Below, one piece after another: positions 14,076-28,180 of a stretch of DNA of 64,000 bases (position 1 is the first letter of the stretch; every line of letters starts with the position of its first letter). Location of the stretch: contig JAPXFQ010000385.1 of assembly GCA_028564705.1 (NCBI GenBank), positions 434,001-498,000 on the forward strand, read 5' to 3'. This DNA comes from Apricaphanius iberus (lineage: Eukaryota > Chordata > Actinopteri > Cyprinodontiformes > Aphaniidae). The notes under the pieces were generated by a model. The model had not been told where the DNA came from and made no database searches. It saw only the letters and a list, made by a program, of their open reading frames with translations. A program made the position numbers and the translations under genes.

Positions 14076-17000
14076 GTGTCACTGGATTTCTAAAAGCTTT
14101 GTGTGCATGTGTGTGAGAAAGCGGGGGGAAAAATAACCCATCAGGACACGACCTAAGACAGCACAAGCACAATTATAATCCAAAGCTTGCCCCGCTTTTT
14201 TATTGTATCAAATTGCATCCTATTTTTCCTTGCTCCCTTGTGGCATTCACTAACGAACATCTGAGCATCTTAAGGGAGGTCTTTGTTATTAATGACTCCA
14301 TTACCCATCACCCTGTGCGGTCCCATTCTACACACCCTTGTGTAAGGCCTATTTAGGGAGCCTCCAGCGCTCCGGGGGACCTGGAAAAAGATTCTCCTGC
14401 CTTCACTGAATGGGACATTAGCATCTGTCTGTCTCGGCAAATGATTCATCAGTGGTGACACAAAACGCTGCCTACGATTTGTTGGAGCTTTCGCTCTTGT
14501 TTTGAATAAGCTTTGTTGTGCAGCTTAAAGTTATGTAGCTACTTTATAACAAGACACAACAATAATGTTAAACAAGCAGTAGGTACTAGATCACATATTG
14601 TTGTACTATTCCCACAAGGTGTTCATTGTTGTGGTCCTCTCTATCCAAAAACATGAATTAAGAAGCAAATAGGATACATTTTTGGATTAGTATGACCAAA
14701 GGTGCAAAACATAACATAAATATGCAAATGCTAATAAATGCATGGGAGCATTAAATAAGTCTCCATCTCTTTGAATTGTTTGTGCAGGGGTATTTTGGTG
14801 ACCCAGTTCAAAAAAGTAAAAAAAGGATGCAAACATTTTATAAACTTTAGATAATACTTCCTCATTCCACTTGAATGAAGTAGAACGGCTATTCCACAGA
14901 TTTTAAAGAATCTGCACTGCATTTAATCATCTCACTTGAAATCTAAAGTGATTTGTTTAAACTTTTACTGCACACTGAATTGGAGTATTTAAAACATAGA
15001 AGGATTACAATGTATATTTATACAAACAACAAAAGTGCATTTTCACAGCAATTAATGAAGCAAGATATGCAAGAAAACTACAAAATGTAGACAAATTTTG
15101 ACTGAAATTTTGACTGTTAAAAAGTTTGAGCTTTCACAAAAAAGTTGGCTTCTTACTTTATTTGCTATAGTTTATTACTGAGATATTTTTTGTTTCCCTG
15201 TGGGTTTGCAATGTTTTTGTGTGAAGTGTTTTTTTTTCTGCGGGGGGAAGGGGGGGGGGGCTTCAATTAGTTATTGTGTTATTACACTGTATTTGTCTAC
15301 CATAGTTGTTCATTTTGTTTTGTACTCAATATTACATTAGATCCCCGTCATATGAATGATCACAAAACACATTTTCGTTTCCAGATTGGTGAAAGTACTC
15401 GTACTCTTTCATTTTTACTTCGATGTACAGTGTCCATGCTTCTCATGAGTAAGTAGCATTATGTTTCTATGATGAGTATTAGATCAATACTTGACAAAGT
15501 GCAACCCTATATCCATAACAGAGATGGTACATCCCAGCATTAAACTGTCACAGGAAATGCAAGCTGGGCATCCATTAAACAACTTTGCTAGCATCTCCCT
15601 TTGCCAGACACTTTTAATAAGCTTCAAGGGCATTTGAACAGATCCAGAACCTTGCTTTGCCAGAGATGGACTGGCCCACATCATCCATTACATTAAATTG
15701 GGTGGTGGCCTCCAGCTCATATTTATGATTTAATTAAATTCACTTGTGAGGCGTATCAAAACCACTGCGGCCTCGCTTTTAGCGCCAGCCTAAGCAGCTC
15801 AATGCGCACTCATGTACATACATTAGTGCACACACAAGCTGCATGTTTCTGACACACGCCCAAGTGCGAGACTTTGTAGGCGCTTTGGCAGAGGGTTCTC
15901 TAGGGTTCATTTAAAGCAATATAATTACACAGCTCCCAAGTATTCTTTCATCAGAAAGCAGCAGAATGGATGGCTTGTTCAGAGATAACTCAGCTTGGCT
16001 GATCCTCTACAGTGCCGTCGCACTGCACATAACCTTAATGCAAGTGGCACTTAATGCTGCTAAGAGCCTGGCCATTCCTTAATGAAACTGGCCAGTGGGG
16101 CCAGATGTTTGGGAGTAGCTGGAATAGCGTTGTTTTTATCTAAGATGTGTTTAAAATAGCATTTGTTTGTTTGTATCTTCATGGAGGTTTTTTTAGACTT
16201 AAGAGCCACATACCTACAGTCCTCTGGAGGAAAAGCAGCAGTCTGTGTTAAGACTTTATTAAAGAAATATGAGCTCTTGCTGAAGCCGTGCAATATGCTG
16301 CCGTCCAGAAAGGTAAAAATGTGGCCTTTCATCCCATTTGAACAAATATACATTCAGTGTTTCTCCCCTGTGTCTCAGTGTCCTTGCTATTGCTCTTCTT
16401 TGGTGCAAAATTTAGTTTGGTGAAAACTCCACATTGTTAGGCTGTGCATTCCTCTGGCTGAAGGAGACCTCAGAGATCTCTTATGGCATTCAATATGTGC
16501 ACCCAAGCATGAGATCCAGCTCCATTTGGCTGGGAGATCCACTGGGACCGTCTGAGGTAACCTAATCTCTCGCACCGGCACTTCACATCCGCAGAGCCAT
16601 CTTTTCACTTCAGAACTATGTCAGCAAAATGGACGCCTCAGTCCGACTAAGTAGCCGCATCACTATGTTGTGGATAAACACAAGGTCTTTGCAGTTGTCC
16701 TCTTGGTTGTTCTTGTGGAATGTTGGGCTTTGTACCTTAAAATGTGACGTTGCAGTTTTATATTATCGAAAATTATCATTTCTGTTATTCAGACAAATAA
16801 AGTCATGTACTGATCACAGCAGCTGGAGATGCTTCACTAGGCCATGCATCAGATTTCTTGTTTTCAGTATAAAAAAAGATATATAAAAAGGTCCCTGTGT
16901 AAAAGGAGCAAGATGTCAAAAAAATTATATTATGTCATTATAAGTAAAACTAAGGGGCCACATTATTTAGATTTTGAAAATATTTAGAATAGGTTTACAT

Positions 17001-19930
17001 GGAAATGTGAATGAAATCAACACAAACCACCAGATTAAGACCAAGCTACAAATTAGCGCCATCGTCTGTTGTTACCCTAAAAAAGTAATAAGAAAACAAT
17101 CCTTCATTAGCCAATAAATGAAACTGCTAAACAAATGGAACTAAAAGATAATGAAATTAACTAAATTAAACAAACAATCTCAACAAAGACAAATATAATA
17201 AATAAATTAACAGAAAACTTCAAAGAAAATATACTTTTTTAAAGAAGTAAAACATATTATCTTAAGAAAAGTTTTGAAGCAGTTTTATTTGACACGTGAA
17301 ATAAAGTCAGAACAAAAGTATATTAAAATAATTATTTAAATAATAAATATATTAAAAAAACAAAAAGAACAACATAAAAAGTAAAAAGAAACAAAGCAAG
17401 AAAGCACGTACGAAATTATTTGAAAGGAAAATTTTTATAAAAGGAAAAAAATGTATGCAAAATAAAATGCTAATGAGCATCTATATTTCCAATCTCAGGA
17501 TTCCATACCCATGCCATAAACAGAGTTGTAGTTCAAGTATTCATTCCACTGCTATTGGTGTGGACCTCATTTATAGAACAATATTAATTTGTGCAAGTAA
17601 TAACAATTCCCAAAGTGATCTATTTTACTTAAAGTGATTATTTCCATGTTGATAATCCATAATGCTCTGCAGCATGTGGTGGATATTATTCATGTTGCAG
17701 CAAATTTGAAACAAACTTTGATTTAAATGTTTAATATTGTTTCCAAAGAAGTAGTTTGGTTCTGATTTCAATTTTTTCACTACAGAAATATACACATTTG
17801 CATGTTAGCTTGAGTTATTATTTTTTTATCTTTTAGAAATTTTAAATAAATGAAGTTTCCTTCTTTCTTTAAACTTTCTTCCATGATGTACTTCAGATGG
17901 AAGACGATGTAGCCTATCACATTTTTTTTTTTTTATTGCTATGACAAATATTCTAACAAATGATCTTTTTGCAAGCATAATACCTGTAAATAAAGATGAG
18001 AATGACAATTAAAATCAGCTTCTTAGCAACATGAATCATAAAAACATATAAGAGTTACACCCGCATTTTCTGAACGGACATTAATAATTTTAGCCTGATT
18101 CTGTGTTAATTCTTAAAACTGGTTACTGCAACAGCATCCCCCATGTTTATTACTGTTTGTTGCAGCTGCATAACTGCAGATCAAACATTTGTTGCAGTTC
18201 TGTGAGATCTAGGGATTTTTTAAAATTCCTCTTAACATCCTCCCCACTGAGTGCACACATTCAGAGGTGACAAGGTGGCATTTGGAACCTGTCCCGCCTT
18301 GTTTGCTAAAGTTCCAGTTGTTCCAGACGGTTTTGATTATTCATGTTGGAGCCAGAACATGTTTAAATGTAACAATTTTATGAATTTAGAAGTTTGTTTT
18401 AAAAAAGTTCAATGACAGTGTAAATATTGTTTCTTGTTTTGAAAGGGTTTGTATTGTGAATAAATGCAAAGTATGGATTTAAATTTATTACATCAGTTAT
18501 CTAAACTTGTGAAAAGAATTTTAAAAATCTGTTTGATCCTTTATTTATTTGTTGTAACAATCTTCTTGACGATCAATCAGTTAAACAGTTGGAAAATGCA
18601 AGACATATCCATCCTCAAACACAATTTCCTGACAAATTTGGTTCAGTTTAAGGGGGAATACAAAAGTTATCCAATTGTAAAAGATTTATTTCCAAAATGT
18701 GTTGCTGAAACAAACATATAACCAACCAAAAACGTATTTTCAGACATGTTGCAAGTTTAGCTAATTTTGAAAATGAATTAAGCAAATAAAAAAATTGTTT
18801 TCACATGTAATGGTTATTAGTAGGGCTTTCCAGTTTTGTGACATTTACCTTTAAATGTTTACGTTTCAAAATGTTATTTTGGTATCCACGGGACCATACT
18901 GTGAATGTTGGTTGGCTTAATCTTTCTTTTTAGGAAATAAATTATTAAATCATTAGATTTTAAACTTGAAAGTTAATGGCAATTATTAACAAGAGGATAA
19001 CAATGTATTTTTCATAAATCTCTGTAATCTAATTGTGTGATACCATTCATATCTAATCCAAAACAACTAAGCCTTCTTCACGGACAAACAAAAACTCTCT
19101 CCTCCACTGTACCCTCCTCTAATGATCCCCATGTCTCCTGCACTGGGAGAACTGAAGGTGAGTATTCCCCTCCAGTCATCTCCCTCTGTCTCACTAAGAC
19201 AGACACCTGAAATAGACAAGCCACTCTCTTTTTTTTTCCCATTTTATTTTCAGTACATGTGAGTGACTGGATGGGGGAGGATTTTCAAAAATGTATTAAA
19301 CTCCAAGCAATAAAATATAGACCAGGTAGGGTCAAATTCCCTGTAACTCTCTTGGTTCCATGTAGCAAGCTCAGTTTGGTGATAGGGAGGAGGACAAGGG
19401 AAGAGTCTAACAAGAGGAGAGTAAAGGGAAAGATACTATCAATAATACAGAGTACACTGTATGGAGCTGAAGGTAAAACTGGAAAACTCACTGACTGATA
19501 GAGAGGAGGGCTCACTGAATTGTAGGTTGTATTTAAAAGTTTTTAAACATAGAAGTTTCCGTACACTGATTTTTTTCCCCCCCCTTTATATGGAATGTTT
19601 AGTCACACTTAAATACTTCATATTATCAAACTACTTTTCATATTAAAGACACATTACTAACATTGCAGATATTTGCCCTCTGTTCTCTTCTCATGGCTTG
19701 CGGTGTAATGTCACTGCTGTAAAATCAAATCTGCATGGGGCGCAGCTGAAGAAGTGTACTAATGGTTTTACAAGCTCGCCAGCCAAACATTAAACTAACG
19801 TGTCAGTTGGTGAACCGTATAACTGTTTTCTCTGCAATGTATCACATCATCATGACCAAATAACCCTGGAACAAGTATTTATTAATTCACAGTCCAGCAA
19901 CACTGCTAGTTCAGCATTCTGTTGTATCTC
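14076..19930. other. Intergenic, no gene seen
   Basis: No coding sequence could be supported. About 14460-16000 and 16850-19000 are AT-rich and unremarkable. A block around 15880-16080 is less AT-rich and lacks repeat character, so it could be a regulatory element. G-runs sit at 15242-15260. No clear transposon ends were found. Confidence 0.5.
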
Positions 19931-19933
19931 TAA

Positions 19934-20427
19934 GGCTGGGAACATACTTGTTTTTTAACCCCGCGTGATGTTGCGTTGACACAGCAGTAGGCTGCTTCTT
20001 GGAAAAGTACTTGCTTGCGTACTGCACGTACTACTAGAGAGTTCCACTAGGGGGAAGAGTACAGCGGTCAGACCGGATAGAGTGGCAGATTTGTAATGTA
20101 GAGACAAAACCAACATGGCAATCACAGAGGAGATAATCAGATGGTTAATCTTCAGATTAAACAGAAATATACGGCAGCAGTGTCATTGAAGGTATGTAAG
20201 ACAGTATTTACCCCAATCATGCATGTTTTCCTACTGCTTTTGCCGCCGTTGACTCCGTGTAAGTGCAGCCAGTCAAATACCGGTCTTCAATCCCCCTAGC
20301 GGTAATGCGCATTTTGCCGCGTGCGGACCTGTTACCTTCATTTCAGAGGACGTGCACAAACGACGCTTTGCGAGGCAGTCATGATGAACATGCGTACGCC
20401 TAATTAAAAACAAGTATGTTCCCAGCC
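19934..20427. mobile_element. PIF/Harbinger-type MITE
   Basis: The terminal inverted repeats read GGCTGGGAACATACTTG at the left and CAAGTATGTTCCCAGCC at the right, and the match continues into an A/T run. The element is 494 bp. It is flanked on both sides by TAA (19931-19933 and 20428-20430), the 3-bp duplication typical of PIF/Harbinger insertions. No transposase is encoded, so it is non-autonomous. The ends are well preserved, which suggests a fairly young copy. Confidence 0.8.
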
Positions 20428-20430
20428 TAA

Positions 20431-20885
20431 CGGTGTGTCCAGACCAAACGCGATAGGAGCGACTAGAGTTTCAGGTGTACATGTAAAATCAATGGAGGAG
20501 CGCGATGAAGTGCGACTTGGGGTCCCGCGACAGTTTAGAAGCAGATTTGCGTCGCGAAAAAGCCTGATTTGCGCAATCAATTCGCGCTACAGATGCGATG
20601 GAAAATTCACGCTGCATCTGGCGTCTATCGCTCGAGTTGGAAAAATCTGAACTCCAGCGTCAAATCGCGCCGCGACAACCAATCAGGGGACAGAGTTTCA
20701 GTGATTCTGTGACTATCATGGAGTCACAGCCTCAGCAGGACATGGAGGAAATACTGATAAACACCGTGGCTAATCACCCCGAGCTACATGACACAAGCAG
20801 TTTGCTATATAAAGACAGAAATAAAAAAATGAACTATTTAGGCAGGAATGCTCTTAAGAAGTTTGTAGGTGGCTCTTAAAAGAGC
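20431..20885 (+). mobile_element. 5' part of a PIF/Harbinger element
   Basis: It begins CGGTGTGTCCAGACCAAACG, a teleost Harbinger-like terminal sequence. A CG-rich leader follows with many CGCGA/TCGCG words, then an open frame with a MADF-like start. No matching right terminus (GGTCTGGACACACC) was found downstream, so the element appears 3'-truncated near 20880. It directly abuts the MITE on its left, next to that MITE's TAA duplication. Confidence 0.6.
20718..20879 (+). pseudogene. MADF-domain protein fragment of a Harbinger transposon
   Basis: The reading frame from ATG at 20718 gives a peptide that starts MESQPQQDMEEILINTVANH. It continues with PELHDTSSLLYKDRNKKMNY and stops after 53 codons. 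The pattern (LI..V..HPELHDTSS..YKDRNKK) is the N-terminal half of a MADF (Myb/SANT-like) DNA-binding domain, carried as a second protein by many animal Harbinger transposons. The domain is cut short: the WxxIA core that normally follows is replaced by unrelated sequence. This is a broken transposon gene, not a host gene. Confidence 0.6.
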
Positions 20886-23800
20886 CATTGTTGCTGTAAA
20901 AGCACCTCTCGGCCTAGAAGTCAGCCTTGAAGCAGCCTCCTCACCTGGATTCCTGGTAGCATACTGTCTTAAAGCGAAACTCAGTCAGTACTTCCAGGGA
21001 AACGGAGAACATTTTACAGTTTGGTTTTTCAGCAGCGGGACCCTCTCATACAGTGACATCTCCGAAAATAAACATCATAAATTGTGTGGTGTAACCAAAA
21101 CCTTTTGAAAACACGTTTTTCAGGTGTAAAAGTTAAGGAGTGTTTCTGTAATTAAGAATAACTGCAGTAAATACAAAAAGCAGCTCTCAAATGATCACTT
21201 GATTTGTTAACTGGGTAAACTTTAAGAAACGTCTTTCCTCTGTTTTACTTTTAAGCATCACACTTCAATAGGTAACATTTTGCCAGTCAGTAACAACCTA
21301 CTTTTCAAACCAGCTGTGCCATGGTGCAGCACATCACTGCACATGTAGTTAGCTTTTTATTTTTTAAATCCGAATTTCCTAATATTTGTTTGTGTCTTTT
21401 TCTTTTATCAGGATTAATTTCATCCCTCTGATTCTTTAATTAATTTATATATCTTAACATTTAACATATTTTGCCACATTACAAGTATCTTTTGCAGATC
21501 TAAAGACGGAAATGGTGGCAGTATGGCTCAAGCTTAGACAGATTTGGTATAGAACCTCTGTACACAGTTTTACCACAAACTGGATTTGGATTTAGGTGTG
21601 GATTTTGACTACATGTGCTAAACCATTTCACTGTTAGGTTTTCTTGTCCTGTGTTTAGCTGACTCTAACTTACCATGAACTCCAAACAACTGTTCTGACA
21701 CTGCTGCCAAAAACCAGAAATGAAATTAAATACATCTTTCATTAAATGATAATAAAGATGATAGTTAAAACTGGGAATACAGCATAGAGAGATGAGGGGA
21801 AGTCCACATGTGAGTACAGTTCTTTGAATATCAATGACGGTCTGACAGATCTCAGATAAGTGTTACTTTGCAGGGTATAGAGACAACGCTAAGGAAGGAG
21901 AGCTAGGAGTCCAGTATCCCTATATGGAACGTCTTGAGGTTTTTCTGAGAGACATGGAGGAGAGGAATTCTGAAAACGAGGATGGAGCATAGAGGGCGGA
22001 CAGGCAGAGCTTGGAGCTGGACATGAAGGAGCGACGAGCTTGACGGCTGTCAGTCATAGGAAATTGAATCCGGAGCTTTGAAAAAAGCTGGTAAGTTGAT
22101 CTCGAGGACTTGGTGGAATGGGAAGCTTGGGAGGAAAATAAGTAAGGTTAAATCAGGTCATTGTAAGGGGAAACACATTACCAGATGAAGAATCACTAGG
22201 AACACGTAGTGCTACAGATACCATTTGAATGCAACACTCAGGCGCTGAAGATCTGACAGCCAACTCCTTTTATCCAACAAGCGATGAGCTTCAGTGAGTA
22301 AAAGCTGAAGAGTACGGCTCCTGCCCCGGCTTGAGGGACAAGTCCTCAGCTCACACAGGACCCCTGGTGGAACTTTCCGGAAAGGCAGAGAGAAGCAGGA
22401 AGACAGAACAAAACAAAAAAAAACACCCCAGATTTCAGAGTTCATGTGCAGTTTCTTAATTTTCTTATATATTATTCTTCCATCTAGACCAAAGTATTCC
22501 ATTTTGGTCTAATCTGACGAGAGCATCTTCGTACTTGCAGTGTCCCCTACATGGTTTGCTGAAAAGTGCAAAGCAGAATGTCTGCTGGCTTTCTCATCCA
22601 TAAAGGCCAGGTCTGGAAGGTTTACTGCGGCTTCCCACGGTTTATTCACCTCTCCTCTCTCGTTACATCTTTTGAATCGTAAACAAATCACAAAAGCATG
22701 ACAAGGTCTCTGCAAAATGTTCCCCCCTAAGCTCCTTTTCCCCTCTCCCAGCTATTTGTTATTGTCTCCTCGCTATCGCACACGAGTTTGTCTCCATCGC
22801 ATGTTCTTTCTTCTGTTTTTCCTCTGCGTCAGAAAAGCAAAACTTAATTAAATATGGAACGAGATGGAGCAGCATCTCTTTAAACCATCATGTCATTAAA
22901 ATGGCATCCCTGGGAGATCAGCTTAAAAGGAGCCGGAGAACAATGTCTCCTCAGTCGGATATTTATGGGGCTGGTTATGTAAACATGCTCCCTTTATTCG
23001 CTATGTATATTTCATGTAATTATCACTTTTTGTAGCTCTCCCCCTTGAGATTCATGGAGGCAAGAAGTTACTGGGGGAATGTCATTAGAAGAGACTATTG
23101 TTACAGAGCTTCTGTGATGCTGCACAAGGAAGAAATGTACATTTTCATGCTGGTAAAATCTTTTATCTATATTTGACTTTATCATATAAAAATCATCAAT
23201 ATCTTCCTACATTTAAAAAAAGCCCAGGCATTCGATTCCATTCTCCATGCGATACTTTAATAAAAAGTACAACATGCTACAGTATTTTGTCCTCCTCCCA
23301 GCATGCATTTGATCTAGACACCAGGAAATTCACTGATGATTTATCAGTTTGCCAGAAAACGTTGATGCCTCTTTCTCAGCCTGCCCGTGCCTCTGTCTAT
23401 TACAGGCGCTAAAAATCTGGAGTGAACTAGATTCCGTTTGCAGAAAAAGCAAGACGCTGATGTTCCAAGGCCTGGGCGCCAGCTGATGGGAAGCCGCTAA
23501 TTAAGAGGGCTGGAGAGCCAGTGGGGCGCCTTACGAAACACAGGCACCTGGGTTTCACATGAGGGGGGCTGGGTGTCCATCACACTTTGCCTGTGATGCA
23601 CAGAGAACTCTGCAATCAGCTCTGTGCTGTGCGATGTAGCTCTGGTTTTAACCATGCATCTTCAAATACAGCTCACATTATACCCCCACGCTTCGACTTG
23701 TGCTTCCTCAGCCAGGGCCATCAAAGAGGGAGATGTCATTGTGCTGCATGATACAAATATACTTGTCAAGATGCATTTCCTTTAAGTCAGTTGGACTTAA

Positions 23801-24757
23801 ATACATCTTCAGCAAGGTGACTACTAACAATAAAAATCTATATGCACATAGGATTTAAACTCCCACATGCAAAACCTAACGCTCCTCCTCTCGCTATTGT
23901 TCGCCAAGTCTTCTTTGCTGTAGGGTCAAAATGTCTTTAACTAATCTAAGTGGCTCCGACTTAAGGGACATTATGAGGTCTGCCATGAGTTCTGTCATTA
24001 CACTTTTGCGCACCAGAGGCAGATACAGCTCCTGACCACCACTGAACCTCCCAGTATTGCCATCCAATCCGACACCACAGACGCAGTAAACCTAAGTGAA
24101 CCGCAGTTTCGAAAGTCGACAGCAATAACCACTGCAGAATTGCTTTTAATCAACGTCTGAAATGAGGGTGACTTGAAGCGTCGCCCCATGCTGATTAAAT
24201 GTAATTGTTTAATTGCCAAGTGCTGGGAACCCATCCTAAGAGGATTCCAATGGAATTATTTAATCTCCAGTCATGAGGTGCACTGCAGGAAAAAAGAGGA
24301 GGAAAAACGGAAGAAGTGAAAAGGCCAAAATCAAGCAGAAATAGTCTTTTTTTTAAGTGTGTCCCTGATGAAATATTAACTGGTTTACATTTAGTTGGCT
24401 TAGAGAGTGAACAGTCTGTACTGGAACTTCAGCTTCTAAAGGGGTCATGGTTCTGACCTCTTCCTGTGGAAAGTAGTTTGATCTTGTCTGCAGGTTCTTT
24501 TTTATGTTTTTGCAAATTTCTGAAGAAGTTCAAATGTAAAATATTGTTCTGTTATTAGTGGAAAAGTCCAAGCTTGTGGGAATACCTCCAGATCTAAAAA
24601 ATGTCACACTGATTGTGGTAACGCAAATTATACTAATTCTGAATTGAATTTTGAATATAATTTATTTTGGTGGTGGTACCTAGCCATTTTTAATTCTGGT
24701 TCTATTTCACCATCCTTTTAAACCAGCATAATGTTTGACAGATGGTTAATAACACAA

Positions 24758-24803
<46 letters not shown>

Positions 24804-26740
24804 TATATATATATATATATATATATTTATAAATATATATGGGAAACGATGTTGATCTTCCTGTGAGAAACCTTTAGAACAGAACAACTAATGTTATTCA
24901 GTTTAAAGGGGTCAGTAACACTCATCAGAGTCAATTAAAGCTTCTTTCTTTCCCAATTTGGTGTTCCGTTTGTACTTTAGTAAGTTGTTCTCACTCCATC
25001 TCGATCCCTATGCCCACTGAGTTGTTGCCATGTGATAACATAAGTTGATTCGCCTCCTTCCTCTAATTCCTGTTTTTGGAATCTTCACCTTCGCATCACA
25101 TAATCACCGAGTGCAAATGTGACAATGGTTTAAAAGTTTATAATAATGGACCTGTTTTTTTATTTTTTACTAGGCTCTATAAACCTGACTTTAGCAGATG
25201 TCTACTGTGTGGGGTCACGCCCCTTAGAATAGGCGCTTCTAGTTGTAAGCTTCTTCCAAAAGGAGCAGGATGAAGATATGGCCAAACACATACTTCTTTG
25301 TGTCTTAATTATTATCTCCCATTGGTATTTCCCTTTGCCTAGACCAATTTAAACTGGCATGATCCCCAACACAGCCTCAGTCAGTAGCCAATAAGATTGG
25401 CACACATGCCATGACATTTCAATCTATCATCAAAATCAATACCAGTATCCCTCACTAATATCACTCCACACAGTGCACAGAGAGAGTCCTCTTGCTGTCA
25501 CATTTGTGAGTAAACCCAGCCTTGCTATTCTGCTGATGATTGCAGTTCTGTCAACCCCAGGGAAATGTGCCTGGATCCCCTCTGGTCAGAGCTGCTCTGC
25601 TTTTGCCCCCCCCCAAACATGCATTGGGCTGAGAGGGAACGAACAGTGGGGGGAGCAGGGCAGAGCAGAGGCCTTGTTCCCTGCAGCTGTGCTCTTATTC
25701 TCAACACCTGACCAGTGGGCCAGATGTGCGCACAGGCAACAGCAACAATTTGAGCAATGTAATTCCCCAGTGGGACCCAGGCACCTGCAAATGCATCCCC
25801 AGTATCTGACACAATGGCGTAATTACAGGTCTAACAAGTATGCATCTGGAGAGAAGAATGTTTTATCTTATCAAATCAAGCTTACATAGACAGAGGTATT
25901 GGAAACCAGTTTTGCACTCTGAGCTTTTCATTCACACATCAAACAAAAGTGGTCTTCATTTGGCACAGATCCAGAAGTTGCAGGGCAAAGTCATGGTCGT
26001 TCACAGTGAAGTGCTGAAATGCATTTAAAGTATTTTATTTCTGATTTCCCACAAAGTCCATCAGCAACTGCTAGAGATTTGTACGTAGATAAAAATGTAT
26101 ACTAGCATCCCTATATATATATATATGTGAGTGTGTGTGTATGTGTGTTTAGAGTTAAATAGCACAAGGAGGAATGCAAATGGAGCACAGCCACATGTGA
26201 TCAATAAGTTTAAGTCGACTATGAACTGAGAAATTCTCGTCAAATATTATATCTTATAATTATAGTTTTCTTTTTTAAATAGCTAATTTACACAACACAT
26301 CAAAGTAAAAAGGATAAAGCTGATGACAAACCGTAACATTTTGATACTTTACTTCAATACATGCATTATTGCACAGTAAAGATTAATGATGACATCTAGT
26401 GGTATAAGAGAATACACACACCTTTTTCCTAATGTAATGTTTACACTGTAAACTGTATCACAAACCTTCTGCAGTGAAAGATTGCAAATAAAAAATATTT
26501 TTTTTAAACATGAATGCTTCACGTAAAACAAATTTTTTAAGTTAATAAACTTTGAAGGTCCAAATTTATGAGCAAAGTGTTCTAAAAGTACAGCAGTGGG
26601 TACAAAAGGAGCTTGGTTTGACAACTTATCTTTTTTCATGCAAAGCCTTGGCAAAAATTATTTCTACATGTTGTAACCTCTTCACAGTTCTGTAGTACTA
26701 CAGACAACCTCACTACAGTGCTGTAGTATTCTCTCTACAG
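20886..26740. other. Intergenic, candidate regulatory stretch, no gene
   Basis: No coding sequence could be supported. About 22730-23110 has even base composition, few homopolymers, no transposon signature and several AT-core homeobox-like words (TTAATTAAAT, CATTAAAATGG, CATGTAATTA). It is the best candidate for a conserved non-coding element in the interval, by appearance only. The remainder is ordinary unique or AT-rich sequence. Confidence 0.4.
24760..24840. repeat. (AT)n microsatellite
   Basis: About 80 bases of nearly pure AT dinucleotide with a few interruptions (AGAT, TTTATAAA) near the right side. It is self-complementary and likely length-polymorphic. Confidence 0.9.
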
Positions 26741-27091
26741 CAGTGGTGTCAAACTAATTTACATTATGGACCGCATCAAGCTGATGAATATTTTTAAAGG
26801 GCCGGTTGTGGCAGAAAGTATTAATAAAACAATAAGAAACTATTAAAATCCCCCTCCGCATTTTAAAGTACGTTTTAAAATTAAATAATCTAGAACAACT
26901 TTACATAATGATGTGATTAAGGACTGTTGAAATACACACTGATTTTTATTTTTACTGATAAAATTGTATTGGCGTGCACAAAAATAGATCCTACATTTTC
27001 AATCTACATGGTTCTCAAGAGTTTAGAGGGCCACATAATCGGCCACGGAATGCCGGAGTTGGCCCCCGGGGCCTTGAGTTCGACACGTGTG
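26741..27091 (+). mobile_element. hAT-type MITE
   Basis: The termini are CAGTGGTGTCAAACT at the left and AGTTCGACACGTGTG at the right, forming imperfect inverted repeats. Flanking octamers CTCTACAG (26733-26740) and CCCCACAG (27092-27099) match at 6 of 8 positions, fitting an 8-bp hAT target duplication. Internal blocks such as AAGGGCCGG and GAGGGCCACAT are shared with the inverted copy at 32893. It is non-autonomous at 351 bp. Confidence 0.7.
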
Positions 27092-28180
27092 CCCCACAGA
27101 ATAAGTATCTTTTGTGCACTCTACAAACTTCTCTTTTCTGGAAGAATAGCAATAGATATATCATTATTCAAACAAAGACATAATAAGTTAAAATAGCCTA
27201 ACCTTTTAAATTGCAAAATACCATTTTGGGGGAAAAACAAAAACTGTTCATTCTCCTGACACACCATCTTGATGATGAAACATGATGCCACCATGTGTGA
27301 TATGGGGATACTTTTCTTCAGCAGGAAAAGGGGATCTGGTCACAGTTTATGGAAAATATGGACAAAGGTGAATAAAGAGCAACCATAAACATACAAAAAC
27401 AAGAGCTTACCTGGAATGTTTTAGATGAATGCATTTTTCTCTGTTTGAATGGACCAGTCAAAGTTCAGAACAAATTCAAATCAGGATCTGACCTAAAAGA
27501 CACTACTTGTCCAGTCTGACTGAGGATAAGATGTAATTTACAAAAGCACATCACTATCAGTCCTACCTTGTGTTGGTATATCACATTATATCTAAAAAAA
27601 CAACAAGAAAAGCTGAATATTTTAATTGTAGAGTGAAAATAATGTGGAAAAAAAGCACAGCAGTTTTTCCATCACAATTTGACAGCAGAGGGTGATGTTG
27701 GCCTGTTGTTATCCGGCTCAGGCAAGGATTCAAAGTAGAGGACAACACTTTAAAACATTTAAAAAAATAAATTCTTATGAAGGATTTCAAGAGCACATTC
27801 AACTAATACAGACACTAACACAAACAGAAAAAATCAGTCAACATATTTCATGACTCCATTATATTCTTTTCCATTATATCTAAGAAATTTTTAACATTTA
27901 CTATTAAGATGTTTTTTTTGTTTTACACAACAAAGAGCTATTTAAAAAGTAATTTTAATTCTGGTAAATATATAATCATATTAATTTTGTGAATAACTAC
28001 ATGAGAAAATATTCTTGAATACAAAAAATGACATGCTGCTTTACATAATTTAATCAAATACTAAAAAACGTGCAGGAAACTCATTTATGACCCGCATGAC
28101 AAAATGGTTGGACACAGATTAGTTTAATCTGCTTTCAATCAATTGTTTTGGCACATTGTTTTTTTAGTGTCTTTAAACCA
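27092..28180 (-). other. Downstream region and probable 3' UTR of the receptor gene
   Basis: AT-rich non-coding DNA after the receptor stop codon at 28181. On the minus strand there are three ATTAAA variant poly(A) hexamers (28123-28128, 28049-28054, 27954-27959) but no canonical AATAAA close by. The true transcript end is uncertain. Nothing else was recognised. Confidence 0.35.

Noticed and set aside
25473..25889. 138-codon plus-strand frame with an overlapping 95-codon minus-strand frame
   Set aside because: GC-richer stretch giving long frames on both strands; no recognisable motif and no supporting splice sites.
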